A stretch of 64,000 nt of DNA from UBA4742 sp963773335 (GCA_963773335.1 CAVZAT010000004.1:1116001-1180000); one strand, 5' to 3'. Shown: positions 24,285 through 33,339, counted from the stretch's first letter. The notes: generated by a model from the letters alone, not told the origin. Numbers and translations: made by a program.

Positions 24285-25706
24285 ATGGGCATTCGTGACG
24301 AGACGGGGCCACCACCTCGCGACCTGCTCGGTGAGCGCCGAATGTCCGATCTCGAGGCGCTGCTGTGGAACGTGGACAAGGACCCGTACCTCAGCTCCAA
24401 CTTCGGCAGCGTCACCCTGCTCGACCGCCCACCGGACCTGGCCCAGTTCCGCCGGCGGATGCTGATGGCGGCCTCGAACATCCCGCGGCTGCACCAGCGG
24501 GTCGTCCCCGCCCTGGGTCGGCTGGCGCCGCCCGAGTGGCAGGACGCGCCCGACTTCGACATCCGCGCCCACGTCCGCCACCAGGCCCTGCCCGACCCGG
24601 GCTCGATCCCTCATCTCCTTGACCTGGCGGCCCGCTTCGTGCAGGACCCGCTGGACCGCTCCCGGCCGCTCTGGGAGTTCGTGCTGGTCGATGGCCTGCC
24701 CGGCGGGCGCGCCGCACTGATCCAGAAGATGCACCACACCATCACCGACGGCGAAGGGGGCATCCGGCTGTCCGAGCAGTTCATCGACCTGGTCCGCGAC
24801 ACCCCGTTCGTCGATGACGTTCAGATCGAGCCAGGTCCCTCCGGGGGCGGATCGCTGTGGGGGTCGACCACCGACACGCTGGCGCACGGCTGGCGGCGGG
24901 GCATCGGGATCGCCAACCGGGCCATCGGGCTCACCGCCTCCACCATCCATCACCCGGCGCGCGCCTTGACGCTCGGCTCCGGTGCCCTCGACGCCGGCCA
25001 GTCGATGGCTCGCCAGTTGACGGTCACCGACCACCACCGCTCACCGCTGTGGGACGAGCCCAGCCTCGGCCGGGGTCTCGAGATCCTCGACATCCCCCTC
25101 GACGAGGTGCGTCGAGCCGCCAAGGAGCTGGGCGGGAGCATCAACGACCTGTTCGTGACCGCCGCCGCGGCAGGCGCGGGTCGCTACCACCGCCACTTCG
25201 ACGCCGACCCCGAGGAGTTGCGCATGGCCATGCCCGTGAGCACACGCCAGGGACGCTCGGCCGGGGGCAACAGCTTCGTCCCCACCCGGGTGCTGGTCCC
25301 CACGGGCGAGGTGGACCCGGTGACCCGCTTCGAGCGGGTGCACGAAGCCCTGGGTCGCACCAAAGCCGAGCCCGCCATCGGTCTGGTGGCCGGGCTGGCC
25401 GGGATCGCCAACCTGTTGCCCACCTCGGTGCTGGTGCGCCTCGCCCGTCAGCAGGCCGAGACCGTCGACTTCGCCACGTCGAACCTGCGCGCCGCACCGT
25501 TCGATCTGTTCATCGCCGGCGCGCGGATCGAGGGAACCTATCCCATCGGTCCGCTGGCCGGGTCGGCATTCAACCTGACCCTGATGTCCTACCGGGGCGT
25601 GCTCAACCTCGGCCTGCACGTGGACACGGGCATGATCGTCGAGCCGGCCCGCCTGCGGATCGACATCGAGGAGTCGTTCGACGAACTCATCGCGGCCGGC
25701 TCCTAG
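24285..25706 (+). CDS. WS/DGAT-family O-acyltransferase (wax ester/triacylglycerol synthase)
   Basis: A 473-aa protein with the acyltransferase motif MHHTITDGEGGIRLSEQF (HHxxxDG) and the N-terminal SDLEALLWNVDKDPYLSSNF. The C-terminal domain has NSFVPTRVLVPTGEVDP, FATSNLRAAPFDLFIAGARI and PIGPLAGSAFNLTLMSYRG, all typical of actinobacterial WS/DGAT enzymes. These transfer an acyl group from acyl-CoA to diacylglycerol or a long-chain alcohol to form storage lipid. ATG 24285 has both a GAGGAG site and TACCGT (24271-24276) ending 8 nt upstream. A second ATG (24342) starts at SDLEALLW. It fits the acyl-CoA theme of the region. Confidence 0.87.
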   Translation: MGIRDETGPPPRDLLGERRMSDLEALLWNVDKDPYLSSNFGSVTLLDRPPDLAQFRRRMLMAASNIPRLHQRVVPALGRLAPPEWQDAPDFDIRAHVRHQALPDPGSIPHLLDLAARFVQDPLDRSRPLWEFVLVDGLPGGRAALIQKMHHTITDGEGGIRLSEQFIDLVRDTPFVDDVQIEPGPSGGGSLWGSTTDTLAHGWRRGIGIANRAIGLTASTIHHPARALTLGSGALDAGQSMARQLTVTDHHRSPLWDEPSLGRGLEILDIPLDEVRRAAKELGGSINDLFVTAAAAGAGRYHRHFDADPEELRMAMPVSTRQGRSAGGNSFVPTRVLVPTGEVDPVTRFERVHEALGRTKAEPAIGLVAGLAGIANLLPTSVLVRLARQQAETVDFATSNLRAAPFDLFIAGARIEGTYPIGPLAGSAFNLTLMSYRGVLNLGLHVDTGMIVEPARLRIDIEESFDELIAAGS

Positions 25707-25724
25707 CCGCCCGCGCCGAACCGA

Positions 25725-25919
25725 TCAGTTGGCCGCGGCCCCGGCCCCGTCGAGCTCGGACACCGGCAGTTCGGTCGTGGACAACACCATGCGCACATCG
25801 AGCAGGAGGTCTGCGACCTCATCGGTGGAGACCAGCTCGCGATGGAGCATGTCACCAAGGCCCTTGTCGATGATCACCAGAGCTTCGTTGATCACGTCGA
25901 GCTCATGGGTGTCGGTCAT
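25725..25919 (-). CDS. Small acidic hypothetical protein (64 aa)
   Basis: Start ATG 25919 with GGAG at a suitable distance; an adjacent in-frame GTG at 25922 is also possible. The sequence (TDTHELDVINEALVIIDKGL, DMLHRELVSTDEVADLLLDV, RMVLSTTELPVSELDGAG) is almost entirely helical and acidic, with no cysteines or membrane segment. It converges on the WS/DGAT gene and diverges from the Ser/Thr kinase gene, separated from it by a 257-nt intergenic region that must hold both promoters. Function unknown. Confidence 0.65.
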   Translation of the reverse strand: MTDTHELDVINEALVIIDKGLGDMLHRELVSTDEVADLLLDVRMVLSTTELPVSELDGAGAAAN

Positions 25920-25922
25920 CAC

Positions 25923-26176
25923 GTCTCCGATCTCAGGTTCCGGCCTCGAAAGCCGTCACTGACTGGTTCAACCGTACCGGTGGGATCCATCGTTCCGGCT
26001 TTTGGTGAGGATTCGGGCTCCGGTTCTCAGTTCCCCCATGCACTGTAGCCATCGCCCGTGACAGGAAGGTTTCATCCGCGTGATCTCTCCGGCTCCACGC
26101 CTGGTCCACCAGCTCCGATTCTCGGTGAATCCAGGGTCGATTCCCGCCGCTGACGCGGGCCCCCTAGCCTGTAACC
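25923..26176. promoter_or_regulatory. Divergent intergenic region upstream of the Ser/Thr kinase
   Basis: This 254-nt gap is among the largest in the window. It ends with TAGCCT (26165-26170), 6 nt before the kinase GTG, the expected -10 of a leaderless mRNA. The remainder holds no open frame worth calling, no clear inverted repeat and no tRNA. Its base composition is noticeably less GC-rich than the flanking genes. Confidence 0.5.
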
Positions 26177-27640
26177 GTGTCCTACTCGCTCATGCGCCGG
26201 CTGGGTCGCGGCGGGATGGGAGTGGTCGACCTGGCCCTCGACCGGTCCGGCCGACCGGTCGCCCTCAAGCGCCTGGCCCTCCACGGCAGCGCCGAGGAGA
26301 TGGCCCGCGCCCGCCAGCGCATCCGCCGCGAGGCCGAGGCGCTGGCCGCCCTGGACCACCCCCACATCGTGCCCCTGCTCGAGGTGGTGGACGAGGACGA
26401 CGACGTCGTGCTGGTCATGCCGTACCTGTCCGGCGGCACGCTCGGGGAATGCGTGCGGGCTCGGGGCCCACTGGCGCCCGGGGCCGTGGGCCACCTGGCC
26501 GACGCCCTGCTCGGGGCGCTGGCCTCGGCCCACCGGGCCGGCGTCGTGCATCGTGACATCAAGCCGGCCAACGTCTTGTTCGACGGGAACGGTTGGCCGT
26601 ACCTGACCGACTTCGGCGTGGCCACGATGCGGGGCGCCACCTCGGGGTTGACCGAGACCGAGATGGTCATCGGCACACCCGAGTACATGGCTCCCGAGCA
26701 AGCCCGCGGCGAACGGGCCACCGCGGCCAGCGATGTGTTCTCCTTGGGGGCCACGCTGCGGTTCGCGGCCACCGGCGAGCCCCCCTACGGCCGGGGCGAC
26801 CCCCGGGTCGTGCTGCACCGGGCCGCGTCCGGCAAGGTCGATCCCCTCCCTCGGGAGTTGCCGCGTGATCTTCGCCGCCGCCTCGATCCCCTGCTGGAAC
26901 GCCGCCCCGAACGCCGGCCCACCGCCGCCGCGGCCCGGGGCGCGGCCGGGGACACCGGGGTGCTGCGGCGCCGTCCCCGACGACAGGCCCGGGCCATGGG
27001 GTCGCGGCTGTGGCCGGCCCTGCTGGGCGTGCTGGCCGTGGCCGCCCTGGCCATCGGGGCCACCGCCGCCAGCCTGGCGCAGGGCCACGATGTGGGGCGC
27101 CGTGGGTCGCCTCCCACCGGGGTGGCGGCCCCCGCCACCACCGTGGCGCCCACCACGACGTGCGTCCCCACCCTCTACCAACCGTGCGGCGGTCCGGTGG
27201 CCCCGTTCACCAACGGCGTGGCCTGCATCCAGGATCACGCCGACTACGACGGCAGCCCCACCGATGGGTGCGAGGCCGCCCCCGACACGGTCGACGGTGA
27301 GACGTTCGACCAGCCCATCCGGGCCAACCTGGTACCAGCCACCGACGTGGACCGCTACCCGTTCCACCTGAGCCGCCACTTCCATCTCCTGTGCAATGGC
27401 TCGGCGAAGGTGACGCTCACGGGCCCCCCCGGGGTATCCGTGCGCCTCGAGATCATCGACAGCGCCAAGGGCAAGGTGCTGGGCCAGGCCACCAGCCGGG
27501 ACGCCACCCCGGCATCGGTCGAGCTCCAACCCGACGACTGCTACGGCAACAAGGGGGCCGACCTGGTGGCCCAGGTGTCATGGTCGGGAACGGCCCGCAG
27601 CGGCGCCGACTACACCCTGGCCCGGAGCGGCTCGTACTGA
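26177..27640 (+). CDS. Membrane Ser/Thr protein kinase with extracellular domain
   Basis: A PknB-like kinase of 487 aa. The glycine loop is LGRGGMGVVDLA, the ATP lysine K31 in VALKRL, the catalytic loop HRDIKPANVL (D127), DFG at 145-147 and MAPEQARG. The C-lobe runs to about 270, then a basic segment and one transmembrane helix (LWPALLGVLAVAALAIG). The extracellular part has a Thr/Pro stalk, a Cys-containing DYDGSPTDGCEAAPD repeat-like motif and a PPC-like beta domain (DVDRYPFHLSRHFHLLCNGS). PASTA domains are absent, so it does not sense muropeptides in the PknB manner. The reading frame begins right at the first kinase strand with GTG 26177, and TAGCCT lies 6 nt upstream. Confidence 0.87.
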   Translation: MSYSLMRRLGRGGMGVVDLALDRSGRPVALKRLALHGSAEEMARARQRIRREAEALAALDHPHIVPLLEVVDEDDDVVLVMPYLSGGTLGECVRARGPLAPGAVGHLADALLGALASAHRAGVVHRDIKPANVLFDGNGWPYLTDFGVATMRGATSGLTETEMVIGTPEYMAPEQARGERATAASDVFSLGATLRFAATGEPPYGRGDPRVVLHRAASGKVDPLPRELPRDLRRRLDPLLERRPERRPTAAAARGAAGDTGVLRRRPRRQARAMGSRLWPALLGVLAVAALAIGATAASLAQGHDVGRRGSPPTGVAAPATTVAPTTTCVPTLYQPCGGPVAPFTNGVACIQDHADYDGSPTDGCEAAPDTVDGETFDQPIRANLVPATDVDRYPFHLSRHFHLLCNGSAKVTLTGPPGVSVRLEIIDSAKGKVLGQATSRDATPASVELQPDDCYGNKGADLVAQVSWSGTARSGADYTLARSGSY

Positions 27641-27677
27641 CCGCTCCGGCCCAGCCGCGGCCGGTAGGGTCTCGGCG

Positions 27678-28694
27678 ATGACCGCCGATGCGGCCCGGGC
27701 CAACCTGGGCGTCACCTACGCCAGCCTCATGACCCTGGGCCTCGACACCGCCCTGCACACGGCGCGGCTGGCCGAGGAGCTGGGCTACCAGTCCTTCTGG
27801 ACGGCCGAGACCGTCGGGCCCGAGGCCTTCTCCGTGCTGGCTGCAGCCGGCGCTGCCGCCCCCTCGCTCGGCCTGGGCACCGGCGTGTTGGCCATGCAGC
27901 TGCGCACCCCGCCCCTGGTGGCCATGTCCGGGGCCACGCTCCAGGCGCTGCACCCGGATCGGGACATCATGTTGGGGGTGGGCATCTCGTCGCCGGTGGT
28001 GGTGCAGCGCTGGCACGGCGCCGCCTACGGGGACCAACCGCTGGCCCAGGTGCGTGAGTACCTCACCCTGCTGCGCCAGTGCCTGTCGGGTGAGTCGGTC
28101 ACCTTCGAGGGCGACCACTACCACGTGGACCGCTTCCGGCTCGGGCTGCGGCTGGGCGAGCGACGCCCGAAGATCGTGCTCGGCGCCCTCAACCCCCGCA
28201 TGCTGGCCCTGGCCGGGGAGCTGGCCGACGGCGTCCTCTTGAACTACCTGCCGGCGTCCCACGTGGGCTGGTCGGTCGAACAGGTGCGCCAGGGCGCGGC
28301 CGGGCGAACCGACGGTGGTCCGACCATCTACGCCTACGTCCACGCCGGAGTGGGCGACCGGGCCGACGGCGTGGAGCTGGCCCAACGTGACCTCTTCTCC
28401 TACATCGTGGTCGACGCCTACGCCCGCAACTTCGAACGCGCCGGCTTCGCCGACGAGGTGGCCGAGGTGCGCGAGCACCATGCCGCCCGGGATCGGGCCG
28501 GGGCACTGGCCGCGGTCAGCGACCGGATGATCGATGCCATCGACGTGGTGGGTGACGCCGACCTGGTGGCCGACACGGTCGACGCCTACGTAGCGGCCGG
28601 GGTGGACGTGCCGGTGCTGATGCCGCTGCCCTGGGGCCCGGACCGCCGAGCGGTGCTCGACGCCACCATGCGGGCCGCGTCCCGACGCGGCTAG
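27678..28694 (+). CDS. LLM-class F420-dependent oxidoreductase
   Basis: A 338-aa luciferase-like protein starting TADAARANLGVTYASLMTLG. Family blocks are AEELGYQSFWTAETVGPEAF, LGLGTGVLAMQLRTPPLVAM, ALHPDRDIMLGVGISSPVVV with QRWHGAAYGDQPLAQVREYL, and KIVLGALNPRMLALAGELAD. The WHG motif is shared with the LLM gene at 13407. TAGGGT (27665-27670) ends 7 nt before the ATG. It is followed 46 nt later by an SDR gene, perhaps in one operon. The substrate is unknown. F420 use is inferred from the subfamily. Confidence 0.84.
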   Translation: MTADAARANLGVTYASLMTLGLDTALHTARLAEELGYQSFWTAETVGPEAFSVLAAAGAAAPSLGLGTGVLAMQLRTPPLVAMSGATLQALHPDRDIMLGVGISSPVVVQRWHGAAYGDQPLAQVREYLTLLRQCLSGESVTFEGDHYHVDRFRLGLRLGERRPKIVLGALNPRMLALAGELADGVLLNYLPASHVGWSVEQVRQGAAGRTDGGPTIYAYVHAGVGDRADGVELAQRDLFSYIVVDAYARNFERAGFADEVAEVREHHAARDRAGALAAVSDRMIDAIDVVGDADLVADTVDAYVAAGVDVPVLMPLPWGPDRRAVLDATMRAASRRG

Positions 28695-28740
28695 ACCCAT
28701 CCGGACCGCCGCGACGAACCTGTCAGAAAGTCGAGCGAAC

Positions 28741-29541
28741 ATGCAGATCGAGGACCAGGTGGTGGTGGTGACCGGCGCGGCCAGCGGCATCGGTCGTGGC
28801 CTGGCCCGCCGTTTCGCCCAGGAAGGGGCACGGGCGGTGGTGGCCCTGGACTTCGACGAGACGGGCGTCCGGTCCCTGGTCGACGAGCTGGGTGCCGACG
28901 CGGCCACCGCCGGAGTGGCCACCCGGGCCCGACGGGTCGATGTGACCGTCGAGGCCGATCTGGTGGCGGCCATCGAGGGCACCGAGACCGAGTTCGGACC
29001 CATCGATCTGTTCTGCTCGAACGCGGGGATCCTGGCCATCGGGGGGGCCGAGCTGCCCGACGACGAGTGGCGTCGGATCATCGACGTGAACCTCATGGCC
29101 CACGTGTACGCCGCCCGCCATCTGGTCCCGCGCATGATCGAGCGGGGCGGCGGCTACCTGCTCAACACGTGCTCGGCGGCCGGGTTGTTGACCCAGATCG
29201 GGTCGGCACCCTATTCGGTGACCAAGCACGCCGCCCTGGGCTTCGCCGAGTGGCTGGCGGTGACCTACGGCGATCGGGGCCTGAAGGTCTCAGCCCTGTG
29301 CCCTCAGGCGGTCGAGTCCAAGATGACTGCCGGGGTGGCCGGAGGCGGCGTGGCCGGCGTCGACGGGATGCTCACGCCCGCGCAGGTGGCGGACTCGGTC
29401 GTCGAAGGCCTGGCCGACGAGCGGTTCCTGATCCTGCCCCACCCCGAGGTGATGGACTACTTCCGGCGCAAGGCCTCCGACTACGACCGTTGGATCGCGG
29501 GCATGCGCCGGCTGCAGGCTCGCTTCGGGATCGAGATGTGA
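28741..29541 (+). CDS. SDR-family oxidoreductase
   Basis: A 266-aa classical short-chain dehydrogenase. VVVVTGAASGIGRGLARRFA binds the dinucleotide and LDFDE after the second strand favours NAD. NAG is in LFCSNAGILAIGG, and the active site is LLNTCSAAGLLTQIGSAPYS VTKHAALG (Ser, Tyr, Lys). No leaderless hexamer is present, and it probably belongs to the operon of the preceding LLM gene. Its stop overlaps the next gene (GTGA), followed by another 4-nt overlap with the Mug-type glycosylase gene, giving a tightly coupled run of three. Substrate unknown. Confidence 0.85.
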   Translation: MQIEDQVVVVTGAASGIGRGLARRFAQEGARAVVALDFDETGVRSLVDELGADAATAGVATRARRVDVTVEADLVAAIEGTETEFGPIDLFCSNAGILAIGGAELPDDEWRRIIDVNLMAHVYAARHLVPRMIERGGGYLLNTCSAAGLLTQIGSAPYSVTKHAALGFAEWLAVTYGDRGLKVSALCPQAVESKMTAGVAGGGVAGVDGMLTPAQVADSVVEGLADERFLILPHPEVMDYFRRKASDYDRWIAGMRRLQARFGIEM

Positions 29542-29813
29542 CCGGGACCCCGCCCGCGTCGAACCTGGCCGAGCTCGGACTCTCCCCTGGTGACCGGGTG
29601 CGCTTCCGGCGCCGCGAGGCCGAACGCTGGAAGGATGCGGTCGTGACCGGGGTCGAGCGCGACGGCAGCGTCGGGTTGGCCGACCGCAAGGGCGCGGCCC
29701 GGGCCATCGGCATCGCCAACATCGAGGTCCGGGTGGCCGGACCCCGCGGCGGGATGACCTGGGTGCCGCTGGCCGAGTGGGCCCAACGGTCCGAACAGCT
29801 GCGGCTGCTGTGA
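29538..29813 (+). CDS. Small SH3-like hypothetical protein
   Basis: A 91-aa protein, GTG 29538, overlapping its neighbours by 4 nt on both sides. It contains LAELGLSPGDRVRFRRREAE, RWKDAVVTGVERDGSVGLAD and RAIGIANIEVRVAGPRGG, a pattern of short beta-strands with 'PGDRVRFR...V-GVE-DGSV', as in SH3/KOW-type barrels that bind nucleic acid or proteins. Placement directly before a DNA glycosylase gene hints at a related role, but no evidence beyond coupling supports it. Confidence 0.65.
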   Translation: MTGTPPASNLAELGLSPGDRVRFRRREAERWKDAVVTGVERDGSVGLADRKGAARAIGIANIEVRVAGPRGGMTWVPLAEWAQRSEQLRLL

Positions 29814-30601
29814 CCCCGCGGCGGGCTCGGGTCGCACTGTCGCTGGCCGGTGCGTCCGCCGGGAGCCTGCCCATGGTCCTGGCCGGCCACCAACGGCGCC
29901 TGCTGGTCGGTGACCGGGTCGACATCCGGGTCGGGCCGCGTTGGCCCCACGACCGTCTGGCCGACGTGGTCACCGGCGCCGGGTTCGTGGTCGATCGCCT
30001 GGCCGCCGGCAGCCCGCGCGACGAGTTGGTGGTGCGGGCCACGCGGGCCCGCACGCTGGCCGACACCTTGGCCCCCGGGCTGCGGCTGGTGGTGGTCGGG
30101 CTGAACCCGAGCCTGTTCTCGGCCGACGCCGGCATCGGGTTCGCCCGCCCGGGCAATCGGTTCTGGCCCGCCGCGTTGGCCGCCGGGATCGCCAGCCGCG
30201 ACCGCGATCCTGACCACGCCCTGCGCCACCACGACCTGGGTATGACCGACCTGGTGAAGCGAGCCACGCCCCGGGCCGATGAGCTCACGGCCGCCGAGTA
30301 CCGGACCGGCCTGGGCCGCCTGGCGCGAACCGCGCAGTGGCTGCGGCCGGCCGCCCTCTGCTTCGTGGGGCTGGCCGGGTGGCGCGCCGCGGTGGATCGC
30401 AAGGCGGTGGCGGGGATCCAGTCCGCCACGCTGGGCGGGGTGCGGGTCTACGTGATGCCCTCGACCAGCGGCGTCAACGCCAACACCTCGCGGGCGCAAC
30501 TGACCGACCACCTGGCCGCGGCGGCCGAGCTGGCCGAAGCGGTCGCGGCTGCTGATGGGCCAGGGACGGTCACACCGGGAGGCGGCGTCGACGGCGGCTG
30601 A
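29810..30601 (+). CDS. Mug-type (TDG family) mismatch uracil-DNA glycosylase with N-terminal extension
   Basis: The glycosylase domain (residues about 90-240) has motif 1 VVVGLNPSLFSADAGIGFAR PGNRFWPAAL with the catalytic Asn (N99), and motif 2 MPSTSGVNANTS, matching bacterial Mug, which removes uracil or etheno-adducts opposite guanine. The preceding 88 residues (DRVDIRVGPRWPHDRLADVV and RDELVVRATRARTLADT) resemble the C-terminal end of a class I methyltransferase rather than a glycosylase, a fusion seen in some actinobacterial homologues in my recollection. GTG 29810 overlaps the upstream gene by 4 nt. The last 32 nt overlap the convergent CocE-like gene. Confidence 0.82.
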   Translation: MTPRRARVALSLAGASAGSLPMVLAGHQRRLLVGDRVDIRVGPRWPHDRLADVVTGAGFVVDRLAAGSPRDELVVRATRARTLADTLAPGLRLVVVGLNPSLFSADAGIGFARPGNRFWPAALAAGIASRDRDPDHALRHHDLGMTDLVKRATPRADELTAAEYRTGLGRLARTAQWLRPAALCFVGLAGWRAAVDRKAVAGIQSATLGGVRVYVMPSTSGVNANTSRAQLTDHLAAAAELAEAVAAADGPGTVTPGGGVDGG

Positions 30602-33281
30602 GCCCCACCAGCGCCCCGCCGGCCGCCATCATGGCCACCCCCGCCAGCACCCACGGCACCACATCGGTGCCGGTCCTGGGCAGCGTGCCGGCCGACACGG
30701 TGGTGGGTGGCGTGGCCGGCGAGGTGGTCGGCGGAGCCGTGGCCGGGGCCGCGGTGGTCGTGGTCGAGGCCGGGTCGTCGATGGCCACGGCCAACGACGC
30801 GTCGCTGGCCGGTGCCACCGTCGAGCCGAACACGGCGGACACGGTGAACGTGTAGGGCGTGTCGTGTGCGATCGACGCCAGGTCGACCGAGGTGGTGCTG
30901 CCCGTCACCTCGAGGGTCTGGCCGGTCGGCGCGACCGTGACCTGGTACCCGTCGACGGTGTCGGTTGTATCGGGCGGGGTCCAACTCACGTGCACACCCG
31001 ATCCCACCACCGTGGCCGTGACCCCGGTCGGCACCCGGGCCGGCAGGTAGGGGCGGCAGGGCTGGTTGCGCAACGAGGGGCAGACCGGATGCGCGGCCGG
31101 CACCGTCGGCACCAGGCTCGCCGGGAGCTGGGGCAGCACGACCCGCGAGGGCATGCCCACGGAATGGCCGATGTCGTTGACCTGGTGGCCCACTGCGGGC
31201 AGGTCGGCGAACTTCCAGAACGGCTGGTTGCCACCCGGCGCCTCGATGTTGAGCCGCAACCGGTCACCCGGTCGCAGCACGGCCGCGAACGGGAACAGCT
31301 CGATGCGCGCCGACACGAACTGGCCCGCGGGCAGCGGCTCCGCATCCGACTCCAGGAAGCTGTGCCAGGGGAAGAGCTCGGTGGAGTGGGCTGCATCCAG
31401 CTTGCGATCCGAGGCGCGCAACCACCCACTCTGGACGTAGGTCTCCTGCCCGTCGGGACGCACGATGGTGAGGGTGGTCTCCAGGTCGGTGTCGAGGGCG
31501 GTGGAGCGCAGCCACAGATCGACGCTGCCCTGGCCGGCGAAGGCGGTCTCGGTGGCATACGGCGGTGTCACGAAGCTCAGCGAGTCACCCTCGGTCAGCG
31601 GGTTCCAGTGGATGCTCGAGCTGGTCTGGGTCGCGGCGGTCCAGATGTCGCTGGTGGAGCCATCGAAGTCCGAGCTGCGCTTGGAGGTGGGGTCGTACAC
31701 GTAGCTCGACCAGGCTCGAGGTTGGTCGTCGGGGATCGAGCTGGGCGCCACGGCCAGCTGGCCGTCCGGCTGCAGGTACAGCGGCGTGGCCACCGTGCCC
31801 GGAACCGGCCACGCGCTGAACTGGCTCTGGGCCGTGCCCACCGGCTCACCCGGAGCGGCGCCGGCTCCGTTCTCCCACACCAGGCGGACCTCGGGTGAGG
31901 CCTGATAGGCGGCCAAGGCGGCGGCGTAGGTGGGGTACCCGGCGTACTGGCTCTGTTGGATGGGGATGGGCGAGCCCCCGAAGATCCCCTGCAGGACCGA
32001 GGGCGTGGCCGCCAGCAGGATCGGGCTGACGCTCGGGATGCGTTTGCCCACGTACAGGTCGACGAACTCGAGCAGGTGGGTGAAGTCCTGCCCGGCCAGG
32101 CTCTCCACGTGGGTGCCGTTGGTCATGAACACCTTCAGCGGGGTGCCCGGAGCGAAGTCCTGGAGCATCGACGACCACTCACCCCCGGTCTGTTCGTCCT
32201 GGAAGGCGCCCCCGATGTAAGTGGGCACGTCGATCTTGTTCACGAACGTGCGCGGGGCCAAGGCGTCGAGCGCGGGCGTGTAGTACTGGTCGGAGTTGAT
32301 CTGGGCCACCGCGCTCACCGACTGCAGCCGGAGCTGCTGGTTGTCCTTGCACGTGGTGATGCCGTCGGCGGCTTCGGCCGTGATCTGGTCCTTGACCCAC
32401 TGATGCGCCTCGGGTTGGGCCGACGCGTCGCGCTCGGTGGCCCAGCTGAGAGCGAACCCGTTGTTGAGGATGCCGCCGGGAGCCAGGGTCGAACGCACCG
32501 TGTCGGCGATCACCGACAGAGGCGTGATGGCCCGCAGGTGGGGTGGGTGGGTCTGGGCCACGAACAGCTGGCTGATCCCCATGTAGGAGATGCCCACCAT
32601 GCCCACGTTGCCGTTCGACCAGCTCTGGTGGGCCAAGGTCTCGATGGCGTCGTAGCCGTCGAGGTTCTGGAGCTCCTCGAAGTAGTCGAATGCGCCTCCG
32701 GAGCAGCCGGTGCCACGCATGTTGAGACCCACCACGACATAGCCCTGGTACGGGAACATGGCCGCCTCCGACGGCGTCTGGCCGGGCTGGGACGGGTCGT
32801 AGCCCGAGTAGTCCAACAGGACGGGCCACGGCCCAGGCGAGCCGTCGGTCGGGAAGGTGATGTTGGCGCTCAGCAGCGTGCCGTCGCGGGTGGGGATGTA
32901 GTTGAAGCCCTGGTGCAGGGGCGTGTGGTCGTAGAACGAGTCCGGAGGGTTGTCCGTCGGGTTGGTGACGGTCAGCGGCCCGGAGGTGGCGCCGTCCTGG
33001 CTCACGGTGTAGCCGGTCCCGGCCGGCACGGTGCGGAACAGGAAGGCCCCCTGGGTGTCGGCGGTCCCTGTGGCCACCACCGAGGAGGCGGCGTCGCGCA
33101 GCGTCACACCGTCACCCGCCACCAGCTGGGTGACGTAGACCTGGTTGACGCTGCCGTGGGCCACGAAGGTGGGCAGCGCCCCGACCGGCGGCGGTGTCAC
33201 CACTACGCTCACCGCCGTCATCACGCACAGGGCGGCGAACGCGCCCAACAACCGAGTCCTGACTGTGGCTGGCGACGTCAC
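30570..33281 (-). CDS. Cell-wall-anchored CocE/S15-type hydrolase (LPXTG protein)
   Basis: A 903-aa secreted protein. A signal peptide (LLGAFAALCVMTAVSVVV) is followed by a small beta domain and the X-Pro dipeptidyl-peptidase/CocE alpha/beta-hydrolase core: PWPVLLDYSGYDPSQPGQTP, GLNMRGTGCSGGAFDYFEEL and the nucleophile elbow GMVGISYMGIS (S232). A jelly-roll-like C-terminal domain contains DLWLRSTALDTDLETTLTIV. Then come a fibronectin type III-like domain (VPTGVTATVVGSGVHVSWTP), a Thr/Pro stalk and a sorting signal LPRTG, hydrophobic helix and SRRRRR tail. It likely cleaves an ester or peptide on the cell surface and is a sortase substrate. GTG 33281 follows GGGGGAG. The 3' end overlaps the convergent Mug gene by 32 nt. 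Confidence 0.85.
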   Translation of the reverse strand: MTSPATVRTRLLGAFAALCVMTAVSVVVTPPPVGALPTFVAHGSVNQVYVTQLVAGDGVTLRDAASSVVATGTADTQGAFLFRTVPAGTGYTVSQDGATSGPLTVTNPTDNPPDSFYDHTPLHQGFNYIPTRDGTLLSANITFPTDGSPGPWPVLLDYSGYDPSQPGQTPSEAAMFPYQGYVVVGLNMRGTGCSGGAFDYFEELQNLDGYDAIETLAHQSWSNGNVGMVGISYMGISQLFVAQTHPPHLRAITPLSVIADTVRSTLAPGGILNNGFALSWATERDASAQPEAHQWVKDQITAEAADGITTCKDNQQLRLQSVSAVAQINSDQYYTPALDALAPRTFVNKIDVPTYIGGAFQDEQTGGEWSSMLQDFAPGTPLKVFMTNGTHVESLAGQDFTHLLEFVDLYVGKRIPSVSPILLAATPSVLQGIFGGSPIPIQQSQYAGYPTYAAALAAYQASPEVRLVWENGAGAAPGEPVGTAQSQFSAWPVPGTVATPLYLQPDGQLAVAPSSIPDDQPRAWSSYVYDPTSKRSSDFDGSTSDIWTAATQTSSSIHWNPLTEGDSLSFVTPPYATETAFAGQGSVDLWLRSTALDTDLETTLTIVRPDGQETYVQSGWLRASDRKLDAAHSTELFPWHSFLESDAEPLPAGQFVSARIELFPFAAVLRPGDRLRLNIEAPGGNQPFWKFADLPAVGHQVNDIGHSVGMPSRVVLPQLPASLVPTVPAAHPVCPSLRNQPCRPYLPARVPTGVTATVVGSGVHVSWTPPDTTDTVDGYQVTVAPTGQTLEVTGSTTSVDLASIAHDTPYTFTVSAVFGSTVAPASDASLAVAIDDPASTTTTAAPATAPPTTSPATPPTTVSAGTLPRTGTDVVPWVLAGVAMMAAGGALVGLSRRRRRLPV

Positions 33282-33339
33282 GAGAAGCTCCCCCGAGGTT
33301 TTCCGAGCCCTCCACTCCCGGGTGGCGGGCCGGCACCGA

